Positions 1 through 10,283 are shown, counted from the first letter of the stretch. The stretch: DNA of 64,000 bases from Azomonas agilis (GCF_007830255.1 NZ_VLKG01000012.1:1-64000); one strand, 5' to 3'. The notes: generated from the sequence alone by a model not told the origin. A program made the numbers and translations.

Positions 1-298
1 CAATGTTGTAACCACCTTGCATGCTACCCAGCAGCTCAGTGGCACGCGCTTTGGTGATTAGAGGAGAGGTGGCTTCGCCTTTAACGATGGCGGTCAGGAA
101 ACCGGCCTTAACGTAGGCAGCCTCATCAACCCCCGGGGGTACGCGGTTAGTAATCAGGTCAACTAGGAAGTTTTCTTCGCCGGCCGGCGGGTTTTTCAAC
201 AGATCGACTAGGCCAGCGGTTTGTTCGGCGTTCAGCGGCTGGGGCACGATACCCAGTGCGGCACGTTCTTCTACGTGTTTGCGGTAGGCTTCAAGCAC
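1..298 (-). CDS. acnB: Aconitate hydratase B, N-terminal part (runs off the left edge)
   Basis: Translating leftward from a GTG at 298 gives VLEAYRKHVEERAALGIVPQ, followed by a stretch with LLKNPPAGEEEFLVDL and NRVPPGVDEAAYVKAGF. This is the conserved N terminus of AcnB, the citrate-cycle aconitase that interconverts citrate and isocitrate with a 4Fe-4S cluster. Only about 99 codons lie in the window, so the cluster cysteines are not visible. The start is GTG; a GAGG about eight bases upstream can serve as ribosome binding site. It is divergent from the tricarboxylate regulator gene to its right. It is probably a core gene and marks the end of the accessory cluster. Identification rests on strong recall of the E. 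coli and Pseudomonas AcnB N terminus. Confidence 0.93.
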   Translation of the reverse strand, partial: MLEAYRKHVEERAALGIVPQPLNAEQTAGLVDLLKNPPAGEENFLVDLITNRVPPGVDEAAYVKAGFLTAIVKGEATSPLITKARATELLGSMQGGYNI

Positions 299-718
299 AG
301 TTTTTCCCTCATCAATGGTCCCATGCAAGAGGCAAGGACTCTTTCTTAGGAGTTTTCACACGCAAACACTTTGGCCATTTTTTATTAGCAACCTAGCCAC
401 AGTGAAGGCGCTGCCACTCCAGAAGCTATTTTCAAAGTTTTAGGACATGAGATTTCTGGAGCGTTCTATCGGATTAAACCTACTTTGAAAGTAGCCTCGA
501 TTAGGTAATGCAGTCATATAAGAAATAAGCTAGTGAGCTGTAGTTTTTATTACGAATGGTTAATTTTTGGTAAAAGAATCACACAGAAATAAAAATGTTT
601 CAAATGCAAAAATTATTACTATTATTTCTTTGGTGTTATTAATTGGGGGGGGTAACTGAGGCTAGCTTATAGCCCTATGTTGCTTCTATTCACAACAACT
701 TACCCAGCAGGATGCTCA
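299..718. other. Intergenic region between acnB and tcuR
   Basis: About 420 bases, AT-rich, holding the divergent promoters of acnB and tcuR. I see no open frame with family resemblance and no RNA gene. A G-run (about 644-651) precedes tcuR. No operator could be assigned by eye. Confidence 0.6.
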
Positions 719-1642
719 ATGGAGCTCAGGCAGTTACGTTATTTCGTTAAAGTAGTTGAATTGAGAAGTTTGGGACGGGCCGCATTGGAGTTAGATGTTG
801 GTACTTCAGCTCTGAGCCAACAGATTGCCAAACTAGAAAGTGAGCTATGTACTCGGCTATTGAATCGCAGCTCCACGGGTGTGACTCCAACGAATGCGGG
901 GCTGGCTTTCTTTCATCATGCACAGCTGACTCTACGCCATGCTGAGAATGCTGTGCAGGCTGCGCTCCGTGATCGTATGAGCGGTTATGTTAGTTTAGGG
1001 TTGGCACCGACTACCGCTAGTGTTCTAGCGCTTCCGCTTATAGAGGCAATGCGAGAGCGTTATCCAGATATCCAACTGCACTTAGTGGAGATGTTATCTG
1101 GTCATCTGGCCAGTCAACTCAATACCCGGCAATTAGATCTCGCAGTGGTATTTCAGAGCGACATAGCTAAGCGTTGGAGTGTGATGCCACTGCTTGACGA
1201 ACAACTGTTCCTCATTCATTCCAAAACATACCTTGCCCCATCGAACGAGAACTTAAGGCTGGCCGATCTTAGAGATTTGCCACTGGTCTTACCAAGTGTG
1301 CAGCATGGCTTGCGCACTCGTTTGATGGCTGCTTTTGAAAGTGCCAAAGTTATCCCCAATGTGATCATGGAAATAGATGGCCTTGCGACCCTTATGGATG
1401 TTGTTCGGGCTGGATACGCAGCAACCATACAGCCGGGAGCGGCGGCGGCATACTCAGGTAAGGTTGGACTCTGTTTTACACCCATTGTTGATGCTCATGT
1501 AAGTCGGCGTAATTGGCTCGTCAGTTTGTCAGATGATGAACTATCACCAGCAGCTTTAGCGACACGGGTAACGGTCTCCCATATTGCTCGCGAACTAGTA
1601 CGCGCTGGAAGTTGGCCAGGGGCTAGCCTACTGGCTTCTTAG
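719..1642 (+). CDS. tcuR: LysR-family regulator of tricarballylate use, TcuR-like
   Basis: A 307-residue LysR-type regulator. The N terminus MELRQLRYFVKVVELRS is the classic winged helix-turn-helix start of the family, followed by the recognition stretch TSALSQQIAKLESEL. The rest is the periplasmic-binding-like effector domain. I chose the ATG at 719 over an ATG at 677 because family proteins begin with MELRQLRYF and because an AGCAGGATG ribosome site lies just ahead. It sits immediately upstream of tcuA and tcuB in the same direction, as in the Salmonella tcu locus, where TcuR activates tcuABC in response to tricarballylate. Here the inducer is probably a related tricarboxylate. The specific name rests on gene order plus resemblance. 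Confidence 0.8.
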   Translation: MELRQLRYFVKVVELRSLGRAALELDVGTSALSQQIAKLESELCTRLLNRSSTGVTPTNAGLAFFHHAQLTLRHAENAVQAALRDRMSGYVSLGLAPTTASVLALPLIEAMRERYPDIQLHLVEMLSGHLASQLNTRQLDLAVVFQSDIAKRWSVMPLLDEQLFLIHSKTYLAPSNENLRLADLRDLPLVLPSVQHGLRTRLMAAFESAKVIPNVIMEIDGLATLMDVVRAGYAATIQPGAAAAYSGKVGLCFTPIVDAHVSRRNWLVSLSDDELSPAALATRVTVSHIARELVRAGSWPGASLLAS

Positions 1643-1645
1643 TTC

Positions 1646-1672
1646 TAGGTGTTTAGTTTTGCTAAACACCTA
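1646..1672. terminator. Perfect 11-bp hairpin after tcuR
   Basis: Stem TAGGTGTTTAG (1646-1656), loop TTTTG, and exact complement CTAAACACCTA (1662-1672), three bases past the tcuR stop. There is no T-run after it, so it could be a weak terminator or an operator ahead of tcuA. Confidence 0.5.
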
Positions 1673-1772
1673 CCGCGTAAACTGGCCTATCGAGGCTATC
1701 CCTATCTGATTACTGTGCCCTCCAGTGGAGAGAAGCTCTTTTGTTTTGCTTACTCTCCGAGGAGAAAACAAG

Positions 1773-3227
1773 ATGATTGATGTTCTAGTAATCGGTGGTG
1801 GAAACGCCGCTCTGTGCGCTGCACTTATGGCCCGCGAAGCAGGTGCCCAAGTCGTTTTGCTAGAGGCTGCACCACGTTGCTGGCGTGGTGGGAACTCTCA
1901 ACACACTCGAAATTTGCGTTGTATGCATGAGTCACCACAAGACGTACTGGTCGATGCCTATACCGAAGAGGAGTTCTGGCAGGATCTGCTAAAGGTGACG
2001 GGGGGGGTGACTGATGAAGGTCTTGCGCGGCGTGTCATCCGTGACTCATCTCATTGTCGGGACTGGATGCGCCACCACGGCGTGCGTTTTCAGCCATCCC
2101 TGTCGGGTACGTTGCAGCTAGCGCGCACCAATGCTTTTTTCACCGGTGGCGGCAAAGCCTTGATCAATGCCTACTACCGTAGCGCTGAAGCACTGGGTGT
2201 ACAGATTCGCTACAACAGTCCAGTGACGGGGATTGAACTAAAGGATAATCGCTTTATCGCCGCACATTTGGCCGCCCGAGAGATTGATGGTGTGCATTGG
2301 CCAGCGGAACGCATTGAGGCGCGTAGCTGTGTTTTAGCCGCCGGGGGTTTTGAATCCAACCGCGATTGGCTACGCGAGGCTTGGGGACAAAGCGAGAATG
2401 GTGATTGGGCGGCAGATAATTTCCTGATCCGAGGAACTCGCTTTAATACAGGAGTCTTGCTGCGTGCCCTGATTGATGCAGGAGCCGATACCGTCGGCGA
2501 TCCAACCCAAGCTCATATGGTTGCTATTGATGCCCGTGCGCCACTCTACGACGGTGGGATTTGCACCCGTATTGATTGCGTATCTCTGGGCGTGGTGGTT
2601 AATCGTGAGGGTCGTCGTTTCTACGATGAAGGCGAGGATTTCTGGCCCAAGCGTTATGCGATCTGGGGGCGCTTAGTGGCACAGCAACCCGGCCAAGTAG
2701 GTTACTCCATCATCGACCGCAAGGCCGTCGGGCGCTTCATGCCACCCGTATTTCCCGGCACTTCTGCGAATAGCCTCAGCGAACTGGCTCACCGGCTGGG
2801 CTTGCCTGAAGCTGCATTTGTCGAGACGGTTGAAGCTTATAACCAAGCCTGTCGAGTCGGTACTTTCGACCATACGGCGCTGGATGACTGCCGTACCGAG
2901 GGCCTTGTACCGGCTAAGACTCACTGGGCTCGGCCAATCGACACGCCTCCCTTCTACGGCTATCCGCTGCGACCCGGCGTAACTTTCACCTACCTTGGTC
3001 TCAGGACAGACGAGACAGCCGCTGTGCATTTCTCCGGAAAACCCAGCCCGAACCTTTTCGTCGCCGGAGAAATGATGGCGGGCAATGTGCTTGGCAAGGG
3101 CTACACCGCAGGGGTTGGCATGAGTATCGGCACAGCATTTGGCCGGATTGCTGGTAGTCAGGCTGCCGCCGCATCCGGCCATCAACCAACTTCCATGACG
3201 GTAGGACAAGATCATGCAATCGCTTAA
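1773..3227 (+). CDS. tcuA: FAD-dependent tricarballylate dehydrogenase, TcuA-like
   Basis: A 484-residue flavoprotein of the succinate dehydrogenase/fumarate reductase flavoprotein family. The N terminus [20 protein letters not shown] is a dinucleotide-binding Rossmann motif for FAD, and the C-terminal [21 protein letters not shown] closes the FAD domain. TcuA of Salmonella oxidises tricarballylate to cis-aconitate, which then enters the citrate cycle through aconitase. The ATG at 1773 is preferred to one at 1725 because a strong GAGGAG site precedes it and [10 protein letters not shown] is the expected start. Its 3' end overlaps tcuB by 14 bases, indicating translational coupling. The exact acid oxidised is inferred. 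Confidence 0.88.
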   Translation: MIDVLVIGGGNAALCAALMAREAGAQVVLLEAAPRCWRGGNSQHTRNLRCMHESPQDVLVDAYTEEEFWQDLLKVTGGVTDEGLARRVIRDSSHCRDWMRHHGVRFQPSLSGTLQLARTNAFFTGGGKALINAYYRSAEALGVQIRYNSPVTGIELKDNRFIAAHLAAREIDGVHWPAERIEARSCVLAAGGFESNRDWLREAWGQSENGDWAADNFLIRGTRFNTGVLLRALIDAGADTVGDPTQAHMVAIDARAPLYDGGICTRIDCVSLGVVVNREGRRFYDEGEDFWPKRYAIWGRLVAQQPGQVGYSIIDRKAVGRFMPPVFPGTSANSLSELAHRLGLPEAAFVETVEAYNQACRVGTFDHTALDDCRTEGLVPAKTHWARPIDTPPFYGYPLRPGVTFTYLGLRTDETAAVHFSGKPSPNLFVAGEMMAGNVLGKGYTAGVGMSIGTAFGRIAGSQAAAASGHQPTSMTVGQDHAIA

Positions 3228-4395
3228 TCCAGAGGTACAAGTGCCCATTTCTGCCAACTGTGCCCATCAGTCGATCCCGGTACTTAATATCGCCACAGTG
3301 GAAGTTGATCGGCAGCTGCACATTTGCAACGCCTGCCGCTATTGCGAAGGGTTTTGTGCCGTGTTCCCAGCCATGACTCGGCGCCTTGAGTTCAATCAAG
3401 CCGATATCCATTACCTAGCTAATCTCTGCCATAACTGCGGTGCCTGCCTACATGCTTGTCAGTACGCCGAACCTCACGAATTTGCCGTGAATATTCCACA
3501 GGCAATGGCCAAGGTACGTCGAGATACTTATGCTGAATATACTTGGCCGCCGGCACTAGGGCAGCTCTATCGACGCAATGGGCTGACGCTGGCACTGGCC
3601 ACTGCGGCGGGTCTAGGATTTTTCTTAGTACTGGTATTGGCTATCAAAGGCACTTTGTTTCCCGGCCCGCTGGCAGGTAACTTCTACGCAATCTTTCCTC
3701 ATGACCTGCTAGCACTGATGTTTGGCGTAGTCTTTGCCTTCGTCGTTTTAGCGCTCGGCATGGCTGTGTGGCGTTTCTGGCGGGAGGTTTCGCCGCCTTC
3801 AGAAGAGCCGATACAAATGGGAGCAGCCGCGCTTGAGGCTTCGGAGGCTGTGTTACGCCTGAAGTACCTTGATGGCGGACATGGCGAGGGCTGCAATGAG
3901 GAAAGCGACCGCTTCACCCTTTGGCGACGGTACTTCCATCACTGTACTTTCTACGGTTTCCTGCTGTGCTTTGCTGCTACTTCTGTCGCTACGCTGTACC
4001 ACTTCATACTGAAGTTGGAGGCACCTTATCCCCTAACGAGTCTACCAGTTCTGTTAGGGACGGCCGGTGGTCTTGGGCTACTGGTTGGCCCCACCGGCCT
4101 CTTATGGCTGCACTGGCGTCGCCATCCAAAGCATGGTGATAGCGATCAGCGTCCTATGGATTATGGCTTCATCGCGCTCTTGCTGCTGGTTAGCCTTAGT
4201 GGTTTAGCCCTGTTGGCGGGTCGAGATACTGGCAGTATGGCGTTGCTACTGGCGTTGCACTTGGGTGCGGTCATGGCCTTTTTCCTAACGATGCCCTACA
4301 GCAAGTTTATTCATGGATTCTTTCGCAGTGCTGCCTTGTTGAAGTTCGCCTCCGAGAGACGCCAGCCCGACCGAGTGCGGATGGGCGGCGAATAA
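3214..4395 (+). CDS. tcuB: Tricarballylate utilisation protein B, Fe-S membrane protein
   Basis: A 393-residue protein with two N-terminal cysteine motifs ([11 protein letters not shown] near residue 33 and [11 protein letters not shown] near residue 72) that fit two 4Fe-4S clusters, followed by hydrophobic segments for a membrane-bound, probably haem- or quinone-interacting domain. TcuB is thought to reoxidise the FADH2 of TcuA and pass electrons to the quinone pool. It overlaps the end of tcuA by 14 bases and shares its direction, so the two form one operon. It is also annotated in genomes as CitB/CobZ-like. Length is normal and no defect is visible. Confidence 0.88.
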   Translation: MQSLNPEVQVPISANCAHQSIPVLNIATVEVDRQLHICNACRYCEGFCAVFPAMTRRLEFNQADIHYLANLCHNCGACLHACQYAEPHEFAVNIPQAMAKVRRDTYAEYTWPPALGQLYRRNGLTLALATAAGLGFFLVLVLAIKGTLFPGPLAGNFYAIFPHDLLALMFGVVFAFVVLALGMAVWRFWREVSPPSEEPIQMGAAALEASEAVLRLKYLDGGHGEGCNEESDRFTLWRRYFHHCTFYGFLLCFAATSVATLYHFILKLEAPYPLTSLPVLLGTAGGLGLLVGPTGLLWLHWRRHPKHGDSDQRPMDYGFIALLLLVSLSGLALLAGRDTGSMALLLALHLGAVMAFFLTMPYSKFIHGFFRSAALLKFASERRQPDRVRMGGE

Positions 4396-4415
4396 GTACA
4401 GCCTGTTGTGACGAG

Positions 4416-5306
4416 TCATTGTGGCCACTGTTGCAGCAGAATGGAGACAAACTTATCTGCCGCTGGTGACAGTGAAGCGCCGCGACGGCGAACTAAGCCC
4501 AAGCTGCGATTCACGACGGGCTCAATCAGTGGAACGCTGACTAAGGTTGGGTGATCGGCGGTAGGCATGGCCAGACTGGGGACAGCAGAAACCCCCAATC
4601 CAGCCTCAACCATACCAAGTGAGGTCGATAGATGCTGGACTTCGTAAAACCACTTGGGTCGCCAGCCCAAGCCAGCTAAAGCATGGTCGAGCAGCATACG
4701 GTTGCCACTTAGGCGGCCCACGCCGATCAAGCGATAGTCGGCCAGTTCAGCCCAGCGTATCGACTCTCGCATTGCTAAGGGATGGTCACGGCGGCAAGCC
4801 AAGACAAAAGGCTCGTTGACCAAGGATAAGAATTCGATGTCGGGATGCTGTCCGCTCATCATGTTGATACCGAAGTCAGCTTCACCACGCAAAACAGCTT
4901 CAAGCCCTTCGTTGGCGCTGAGGTCAAGCAGACGGATGCGAATCTTTGGGTACTGTTTGTTGTACAGACGGATGACCGAGGGTAGGAAGTAGAAGGCGGC
5001 GGTAGGGATACAGGCTAGGGTGACTTGGCCGGTCTGACGTTCGGCGAGTTCACGGATGCTCATGATGGAGTCATCAAGATCATCCAGAACCCGCCGTGCT
5101 TTGGGTAGGAAGTCACGTCCTACGCTTGTCAGGCTAACCCGTCGAGTAGTGCGGTCGAGCAACGGGGTGCCCAGCCCTTGCTCAAGTTTTTTGATCCGTC
5201 GCGTTAGCGCTGGCTGGGATAGATGCAGGACTTCGGCAGCCTCATGAAAGCTACCTAGTTCGGCGATTTTAACGAAAGATCTGATGTCTTGGAGATCATA
5301 TTCCAT
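4416..5306 (-). CDS. LysR-family transcriptional regulator
   Basis: A 296-residue LysR-type regulator: N-terminal helix-turn-helix (MEYDLQDIRSFVKIAELGSF with LSQPALTRRIKKLE) and an effector domain in which LACRRDHPLA and MVEAGLGVSAVPSLAMP are typical. It converges on tcuB and is divergent from the PrpF-type isomerase gene, with a 168-base intergenic region, so it likely controls the isomerase-transporter operon. It is a distinct paralogue of the regulator at 719, giving the cluster two LysR controls. The effector is unknown; cis- or trans-aconitate or a methylated relative is a reasonable guess from its neighbours. Confidence 0.85.
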   Translation of the reverse strand: MEYDLQDIRSFVKIAELGSFHEAAEVLHLSQPALTRRIKKLEQGLGTPLLDRTTRRVSLTSVGRDFLPKARRVLDDLDDSIMSIRELAERQTGQVTLACIPTAAFYFLPSVIRLYNKQYPKIRIRLLDLSANEGLEAVLRGEADFGINMMSGQHPDIEFLSLVNEPFVLACRRDHPLAMRESIRWAELADYRLIGVGRLSGNRMLLDHALAGLGWRPKWFYEVQHLSTSLGMVEAGLGVSAVPSLAMPTADHPTLVSVPLIEPVVNRSLGLVRRRGASLSPAADKFVSILLQQWPQ

Positions 5307-5474
5307 GATTTATCGGTACTCATGTGCTGTGAGTGCTGTTGTGAATGATCGCTCAGTTTAATAACAAAAAAGGAATAATTACTCTGATTTTTGCATTGGA
5401 AACATTTTTATTTTCGTGTGAATCTTTTATCAAAAGCATCAATAGAAGTAATTGATAAACAGGAGTTAGTAATT

Positions 5475-6560
5475 ATGCAGCATATTCCCTGCGTACTAAT
5501 GCGTGGTGGTACTTCCAAAGGTCCGGTATTTCTAGCTAGTGACTTGCCTAGCTCGCCCCAAGAACGTGATGAGCTATTGTTGACGATTATGGGCTCCGGC
5601 CACGAGCTGGAAATTGATGGTATCGGTGGTGGAAGTCCACAAACGAGTAAGGTTGCCATTGTCAGCTCTTCTGAGCATCCTGATGCTGATGTGGATTACC
5701 TATTCGTCCAAGTGATGGTGTCCCAACGCCGCGTGGATACTGCGCCCAACTGCGGCAATATGCTCTGTGCTGTAGGCCCCTTTGCTGTAGAGCAAGGGCT
5801 TGTTCCAGTCACTGGCGCAGTAACTCGGGTACGCATTCGCAACCTTAACACCAACACCTTTGTGGATTCAGAAGTACAAACCCCTGACGGTAAAGTTTGC
5901 TACGAGGGTGATACCTCCATTGATGGTGTGCCTGGTACGGCCGCACCGGTCAAACTGACCTTTCTTAATGCTGCGGGCAGTAAGACCGGCAAGCTATTCC
6001 CCACCGGCCAAGTACTCGACTGGTTTGACGATATCCCGGTGACTTGCATTGACATGGCCATGCCCATGCTGATCGTTGAGGCCCGCTGGCTGGGCAAGCA
6101 AGGTGATGAGAGTCCCGCTGAACTGGATGCTGATCAAGATTTCCTGCGTCGTCTGGAGGTTTTGCGCCTGCGGGCTGGTATGGCCATGGGGCTTGGTGAT
6201 GTAAGCGATAAAGTAATTCCTAAGCCGGTGCTCGTTTCACCGCCCAAGGCGGGTGGCACTCTTCAGGTTCGTTATTTCATGCCCAGCTCCTGCCATCGAT
6301 CATTGGCCATCACAGGGTCAATTGGGTTGGCAACTGCTTGTGTCAGCGAGGGTAGTGTGATTGCTCAGATGCTGGGTGAGGGTGAGTGCTTGCTTGCGTT
6401 GGATCAAGTGCGTTTAGAACACCCGAGCGGTGCTATTGAGGTTGCATTAACGCGTACTGGTGCCGATGGCAAGACTATCCGCGCCGCAGTGATCCGTACT
6501 GCACGCCGGCTGTTCTTCGGTGAAGTTTGTGTGCCCGCTGTGCAACGGCTAGCCAGTTGA
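5475..6560 (+). CDS. PrpF-family isomerase (aconitate/methylaconitate/oxalomesaconate type)
   Basis: A 361-residue protein of the PrpF family, which shares the diaminopimelate-epimerase fold and moves double bonds in tricarboxylates without a cofactor. MRGGTSKGPVFLASDLP near the start, DGIGGGSPQTSKVA, and the cysteine motif APNCGNMLCAVGPFA near residue 90 are family hallmarks. Known members isomerise 2-methylaconitate, aconitate or 4-oxalomesaconate. Next to tcuAB and a citrate-type carrier, an aconitate or methylaconitate isomerase role is most likely. The ATG at 5475 is chosen over 5391 because AGGAG stands nine bases ahead and the family start is MQxIPCVLMRGGTSKG. It is the first gene of a rightward operon. 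Confidence 0.82.
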   Translation: MQHIPCVLMRGGTSKGPVFLASDLPSSPQERDELLLTIMGSGHELEIDGIGGGSPQTSKVAIVSSSEHPDADVDYLFVQVMVSQRRVDTAPNCGNMLCAVGPFAVEQGLVPVTGAVTRVRIRNLNTNTFVDSEVQTPDGKVCYEGDTSIDGVPGTAAPVKLTFLNAAGSKTGKLFPTGQVLDWFDDIPVTCIDMAMPMLIVEARWLGKQGDESPAELDADQDFLRRLEVLRLRAGMAMGLGDVSDKVIPKPVLVSPPKAGGTLQVRYFMPSSCHRSLAITGSIGLATACVSEGSVIAQMLGEGECLLALDQVRLEHPSGAIEVALTRTGADGKTIRAAVIRTARRLFFGEVCVPAVQRLAS

Positions 6561-6719
6561 TAAGGAGGCCTTACACACGCAGGCGATCTGCCAGCCTATA
6601 GACATCATTCGGACAGCCGCTCTGGCACTAGGATAGTTGTACCACCCAGCAGGAAATGGAGTTTCCGCATTCGTATTGCGCAAATATCGACCTAAAAACA
6701 ACTACAAGAGAATCCACTT

Positions 6720-8024
6720 ATGCTCGCTCTGCTCGGTCTTGCAATGGTGATTGTATTCACCGTCCTCATCATGACCAAACGTTTGTCTCCCATTGTTGCA
6801 CTGACTGTAGTACCCATCATCTTTGCTCTGATCGGTGGTTTTGGAGGCAGTCTTGGCAAGATGATGTTAGATGGACTTAAGATGGTAGCCCCCTCGGCTG
6901 CCCTACTACTGTTCGCCATTCTGTTCTTCGGCATCCTCATTGATGCTGGCCTATTTGACCCGCTGATCCGCCGCATTCTTAAAGTGGTTAACGGCGATCC
7001 AGTAAAGATTGCCATGGGTACTGCACTGCTCTCGCTACTGGTTGCCCTAGACGGTGATGGTACCACCACCTACATGATCACCTGCGCTGCCATGCTGCCA
7101 CTGTACAAGCGTATTGGCATGAATCCGATGATTCTGGCAACCCTTGCCATGCTTTCTTTAAGCATCATGAGTGGTATGTCACCCTGGGGTGGCCCCGCCA
7201 CCCGAGCTATCGCTGTACTTGGTCTTGATGCTGGTGAGTTTTTTGTACCACTGCTGCCCACTGTTCTTGGTGGGGCGGTTTGGGTGGTATTCGTGGCTTG
7301 GATGCTTGGGCGCGGCGAACGCAAGCGGGTCGGCAGTGTTGTCCTAGAGTCTGGCGGTAGTAATTGCTATATCGAGAAAATCCTTGGCGATAGTGCTCAT
7401 AAGCGACCTCACTTGGCTTGGTTGAATCTACTGTTGGTGGCTGCCGTTATGGTGGCTTTGGTGATGGGAGTAATGCACTCGGCTGTGCTGTTTTTGATCG
7501 GTTTCGTAGTTGCGCTGATGCTCAACTACCCTAATTTAGAACAGCAGAGGGAGCGGATTTTGGCCCATGCGGGCAATGCCATGACGGTGGTATTACTGGT
7601 ATTTGCCGCTGGGGTGTTCGCCGGCATCTTCTCCGGCACCAATATGGTCGATGCCCTAGCTAAAGGGATGGTAGACATGATTCCAGCAGAATGGGGGAGC
7701 TTCTTCCCGCTGGTAGTAGCTATCACTAGTATGCCGCTGACCTTTGTACTCTCTAATGATGCTTATTACTTCGGTGTAGTACCAATCCTCGCCAATGCCG
7801 CCGCCGCTTACGGTATTGATCCAGTGGAAATTGCCCGTGCCTCGGTGCTTGGCCAACCGGTACATCTGATGAGCCCGTTGGTAGCTTCAACTCTGCTGCT
7901 GGTAGGCATGGTTGGCCGCGATATCGGCGAGTTCCAGAAGGCTACCGTTAAATGGGCCGTTCTTACTTCGCTGGTGATCACAGTCCTCGCTCTGATCACT
8001 GGAGCCATGAGCTTCATCGCCTAA
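6720..8024 (+). CDS. CitMHS-family citrate:proton (metal-citrate) symporter
   Basis: A 434-residue inner-membrane carrier with about 11-12 hydrophobic segments. The stretches SALLxLLVALDGDGTTTYMI (near residue 105) and MSGMSPWGGPATRAIAVLG (near residue 155) are typical of the CitMHS family, whose best-known members import citrate complexed with divalent metals together with protons. It follows the isomerase gene and precedes terC and a porin gene in one direction, which fits import of a citrate-like tricarboxylate. Start ATG 6720 has an AAGAGA site upstream. Substrate is inferred from family and context. Confidence 0.87.
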   Translation: MLALLGLAMVIVFTVLIMTKRLSPIVALTVVPIIFALIGGFGGSLGKMMLDGLKMVAPSAALLLFAILFFGILIDAGLFDPLIRRILKVVNGDPVKIAMGTALLSLLVALDGDGTTTYMITCAAMLPLYKRIGMNPMILATLAMLSLSIMSGMSPWGGPATRAIAVLGLDAGEFFVPLLPTVLGGAVWVVFVAWMLGRGERKRVGSVVLESGGSNCYIEKILGDSAHKRPHLAWLNLLLVAAVMVALVMGVMHSAVLFLIGFVVALMLNYPNLEQQRERILAHAGNAMTVVLLVFAAGVFAGIFSGTNMVDALAKGMVDMIPAEWGSFFPLVVAITSMPLTFVLSNDAYYFGVVPILANAAAAYGIDPVEIARASVLGQPVHLMSPLVASTLLLVGMVGRDIGEFQKATVKWAVLTSLVITVLALITGAMSFIA

Positions 8025-8031
8025 CCTCTGA

Positions 8032-8052
8032 GCGGCCGGAACATCCGGCCGC
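8032..8052 (+). terminator. GC-rich hairpin between the citrate carrier and terC
   Basis: GCGGCCGGA (8032-8040), ACA loop, TCCGGCCGC (8044-8052): a perfect 9-bp stem seven bases past the carrier stop. No T-run follows, so it may attenuate rather than end transcription into terC. Confidence 0.5.
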
Positions 8053-8078
8053 TTAACCTACAATGTAAGGATCTTCTT

Positions 8079-8825
8079 ATGGATTGGCTGACGAACCCAG
8101 AGATCTGGGTTGCCTTTTTTACCCTGACTGCGCTAGAGATTGTGCTTGGCATCGACAACATCATTATGATCTCTATTCTTGTCAGTCGTATGCCGAAGGA
8201 GATGCAGTCTCGTACCCGACTGTTCGGCCTAGCACTCGCGATGGTCACTCGTATTCTCCTGCTGTTGTCGATCTCCTGGGTGATGGGCCTGACCGCTGAT
8301 CTTTTCCAACTGTTCGGCCAAGGTATCTCTGGGCGTGATTTGATCCTATTTTTTGGTGGCTTGTTTCTGCTGTGGAAGAGTAGTAGCGAGATCTACTACA
8401 GCTTAGAAGGTGTGGACGAAACAAACGAAACACCTAGTGGTGGTGGTCAGTTTATCGGCACCATCATCCAGATCGCCATCATCGATATCGTGTTTTCTCT
8501 GGACTCAGTGATCACTGCTGTCGGTATGGTCTCTCAAGTGCCTGTAATGGTCGCTGCGATTATTGTCGCCGTGCTGGTGATGATGCTTGCCTCTGGCACT
8601 ATCAGCGAATTCATCGACAAGCATCCTAGCCTCAAGCTGTTGGCTCTATCGTTCCTAATCGTGGTCGGTACCGTACTGATCGCCGAGAGCTTTGGAGTGC
8701 ATGTGCCTAAGGGCTATGTCTACTTTGCTATGGCTTTTTCACTGGCGGTGGAGGCACTGAACATTCGTCTACGTCGTGCGCGGGCGGAGCCAGTGCACTT
8801 GAGCCGAGATATCCCCGGCCAGTAG
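8079..8825 (+). CDS. TerC-family integral membrane protein
   Basis: A 248-residue membrane protein. TALEIVLGIDNIIMISILVSRM near the N terminus and IIDIVFSLDSVITAVGMV in the middle carry the paired acidic motifs (GIDN and SLDS) of the TerC family, together with repeated transmembrane helices. TerC relatives are linked to metal homeostasis, including manganese export, and to tellurite resistance. It sits between a CitMHS carrier and an OprD porin in the same direction. Since CitMHS carriers import metal-citrate complexes, a job in disposing of the co-imported metal is an attractive inference, but nothing in the sequence proves it. Confidence 0.85.
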   Translation: MDWLTNPEIWVAFFTLTALEIVLGIDNIIMISILVSRMPKEMQSRTRLFGLALAMVTRILLLLSISWVMGLTADLFQLFGQGISGRDLILFFGGLFLLWKSSSEIYYSLEGVDETNETPSGGGQFIGTIIQIAIIDIVFSLDSVITAVGMVSQVPVMVAAIIVAVLVMMLASGTISEFIDKHPSLKLLALSFLIVVGTVLIAESFGVHVPKGYVYFAMAFSLAVEALNIRLRRARAEPVHLSRDIPGQ

Positions 8826-8911
8826 GTAAGAAGCATTATCAGCCGTGCACTCGATTATGGAGGCGCACGGCAACCCCGTGGCACCCCATAAAAATAAGAG
8901 GTAGTGTTGTT

Positions 8912-10255
8912 ATGTACAAGTATCTTTCCAGTGGTTTAGCTGCATCCTGTCTGAGCCTATTACCTGTTGGCTCCGCTTTTGCGCAAGGTTTTTTCGAGGA
9001 TAGTAAAGCCTCACTTAATCTGCGCAATTTCTACATTAACCAAGATGTCCGCAATGAGGATCGCGGGCGGGTGGAGGAATGGGGCCAAGCTTTCATCTTG
9101 GACTATAAGTCCGGCTTCACCGAGGGGCCGGTCGGCTTTGGCCTTGATCTGCTGGGCCAGTATGCTCTTCGTTTAGATGCCGGTGGTGATGCAGACAAAC
9201 CGATTAGTGAGATTGATCGCCGCCCAGGTTCGGTCTTTCCGCTGGAAAGCAACGGTAAGGCAAGGCGCGACTTCGGTCGTCTCGGGGTGACTGCCAAACT
9301 TCGCTTCTCTGAGACGGTCGCGCATGTTGGCACACTATTACCCAAGTTACCGGTGGTAACTTATAGCGATGGCCGCCTGTTACCACAAACCTTTGAGGGG
9401 GCACAGATTACCTCTAATGAAATTAAGAACTTAACTCTTATCGCCGGTAAGCTGGAGCATTCCACAGATCGTAACTCCAGCAATAGTGATAGCTTATCCA
9501 TCGCCGGAGCTAACAGTGGTAGTAAGGCTCAGTTCAGCAACGAATTCTACTACGGTGGCGCCGATTACAAAGTCAGTAAGAATTTATTATTACAGTACTA
9601 TTACGGCAATCTACGCGACTTTTATAAGCAGCACTTCCTCGGTTTAGTACACACTTGGCAACTACCGGTTGGCACGTTGAAGACTGACCTACGTTACTTT
9701 GATAGTGATTCTGACGGTAAAAACTCCAGTGCGTCGGGACGGGCTGAAGGCTACGTCAGCAGTGGCTACTGGGGGAGCGGCTCTTCAAGCAGAGGTGAGG
9801 TCGACAATCGTCTATGGAGTGCTCTGTTTACCTACAGCTTGAACGGCCATGCACTGAGTGCTGGTTATCAGAAGATTACGGGTAACAGCGATTTCCCCCA
9901 TATAAACCAGGGCAATGGACGTGTGCCGTACCTAATTACTAATGCGCAGATGAATAAGTTTACCAGCGCAGGAGAGAATACTTGGGTAGCTGGCTACGCC
10001 TATGACTTTGCTAGAGTTGGCATTCCAGGCTTGAAAGCCAGTCTGACTTACTACAGCGGTGACAATATTGATGCCGCCCGTAGCGACCGCCGTGAGTGGG
10101 AACGCGACTTTCGAGTTGACTACGTACTACAGTCGGGCTTGTTTAAGGGAGTGGGCCTGACTTGGCGTAACGCCATGTGGCGGGGTAACGATGAAGGTCA
10201 GCGGGATCAGGATGAGAACCGTTTGATCGTCAACTACAGTGTTCCTTTACTTTGA
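8912..10255 (+). CDS. OprD-family outer-membrane porin, OpdH-like
   Basis: A 447-residue porin. A signal peptide of about 24 residues ends at SAFAQ; the mature part begins GFFEDSKASLNLRNFYINQD, a standard OprD-family start, and the protein ends in a beta strand (LIVNYSVPLL). OprD porins are 18-stranded monomeric channels with narrow substrate ranges. In P. aeruginosa the OpdH member serves tricarboxylates such as cis-aconitate and citrate. The position right after a citrate carrier gene and near tcuAB makes that role likely here. The subfamily is inferred from neighbours rather than read from the sequence. Confidence 0.88.
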   Translation: MYKYLSSGLAASCLSLLPVGSAFAQGFFEDSKASLNLRNFYINQDVRNEDRGRVEEWGQAFILDYKSGFTEGPVGFGLDLLGQYALRLDAGGDADKPISEIDRRPGSVFPLESNGKARRDFGRLGVTAKLRFSETVAHVGTLLPKLPVVTYSDGRLLPQTFEGAQITSNEIKNLTLIAGKLEHSTDRNSSNSDSLSIAGANSGSKAQFSNEFYYGGADYKVSKNLLLQYYYGNLRDFYKQHFLGLVHTWQLPVGTLKTDLRYFDSDSDGKNSSASGRAEGYVSSGYWGSGSSSRGEVDNRLWSALFTYSLNGHALSAGYQKITGNSDFPHINQGNGRVPYLITNAQMNKFTSAGENTWVAGYAYDFARVGIPGLKASLTYYSGDNIDAARSDRREWERDFRVDYVLQSGLFKGVGLTWRNAMWRGNDEGQRDQDENRLIVNYSVPLL

Positions 10256-10283
10256 GGAGCAGAAATAAGTAGCTGAGGCCGCC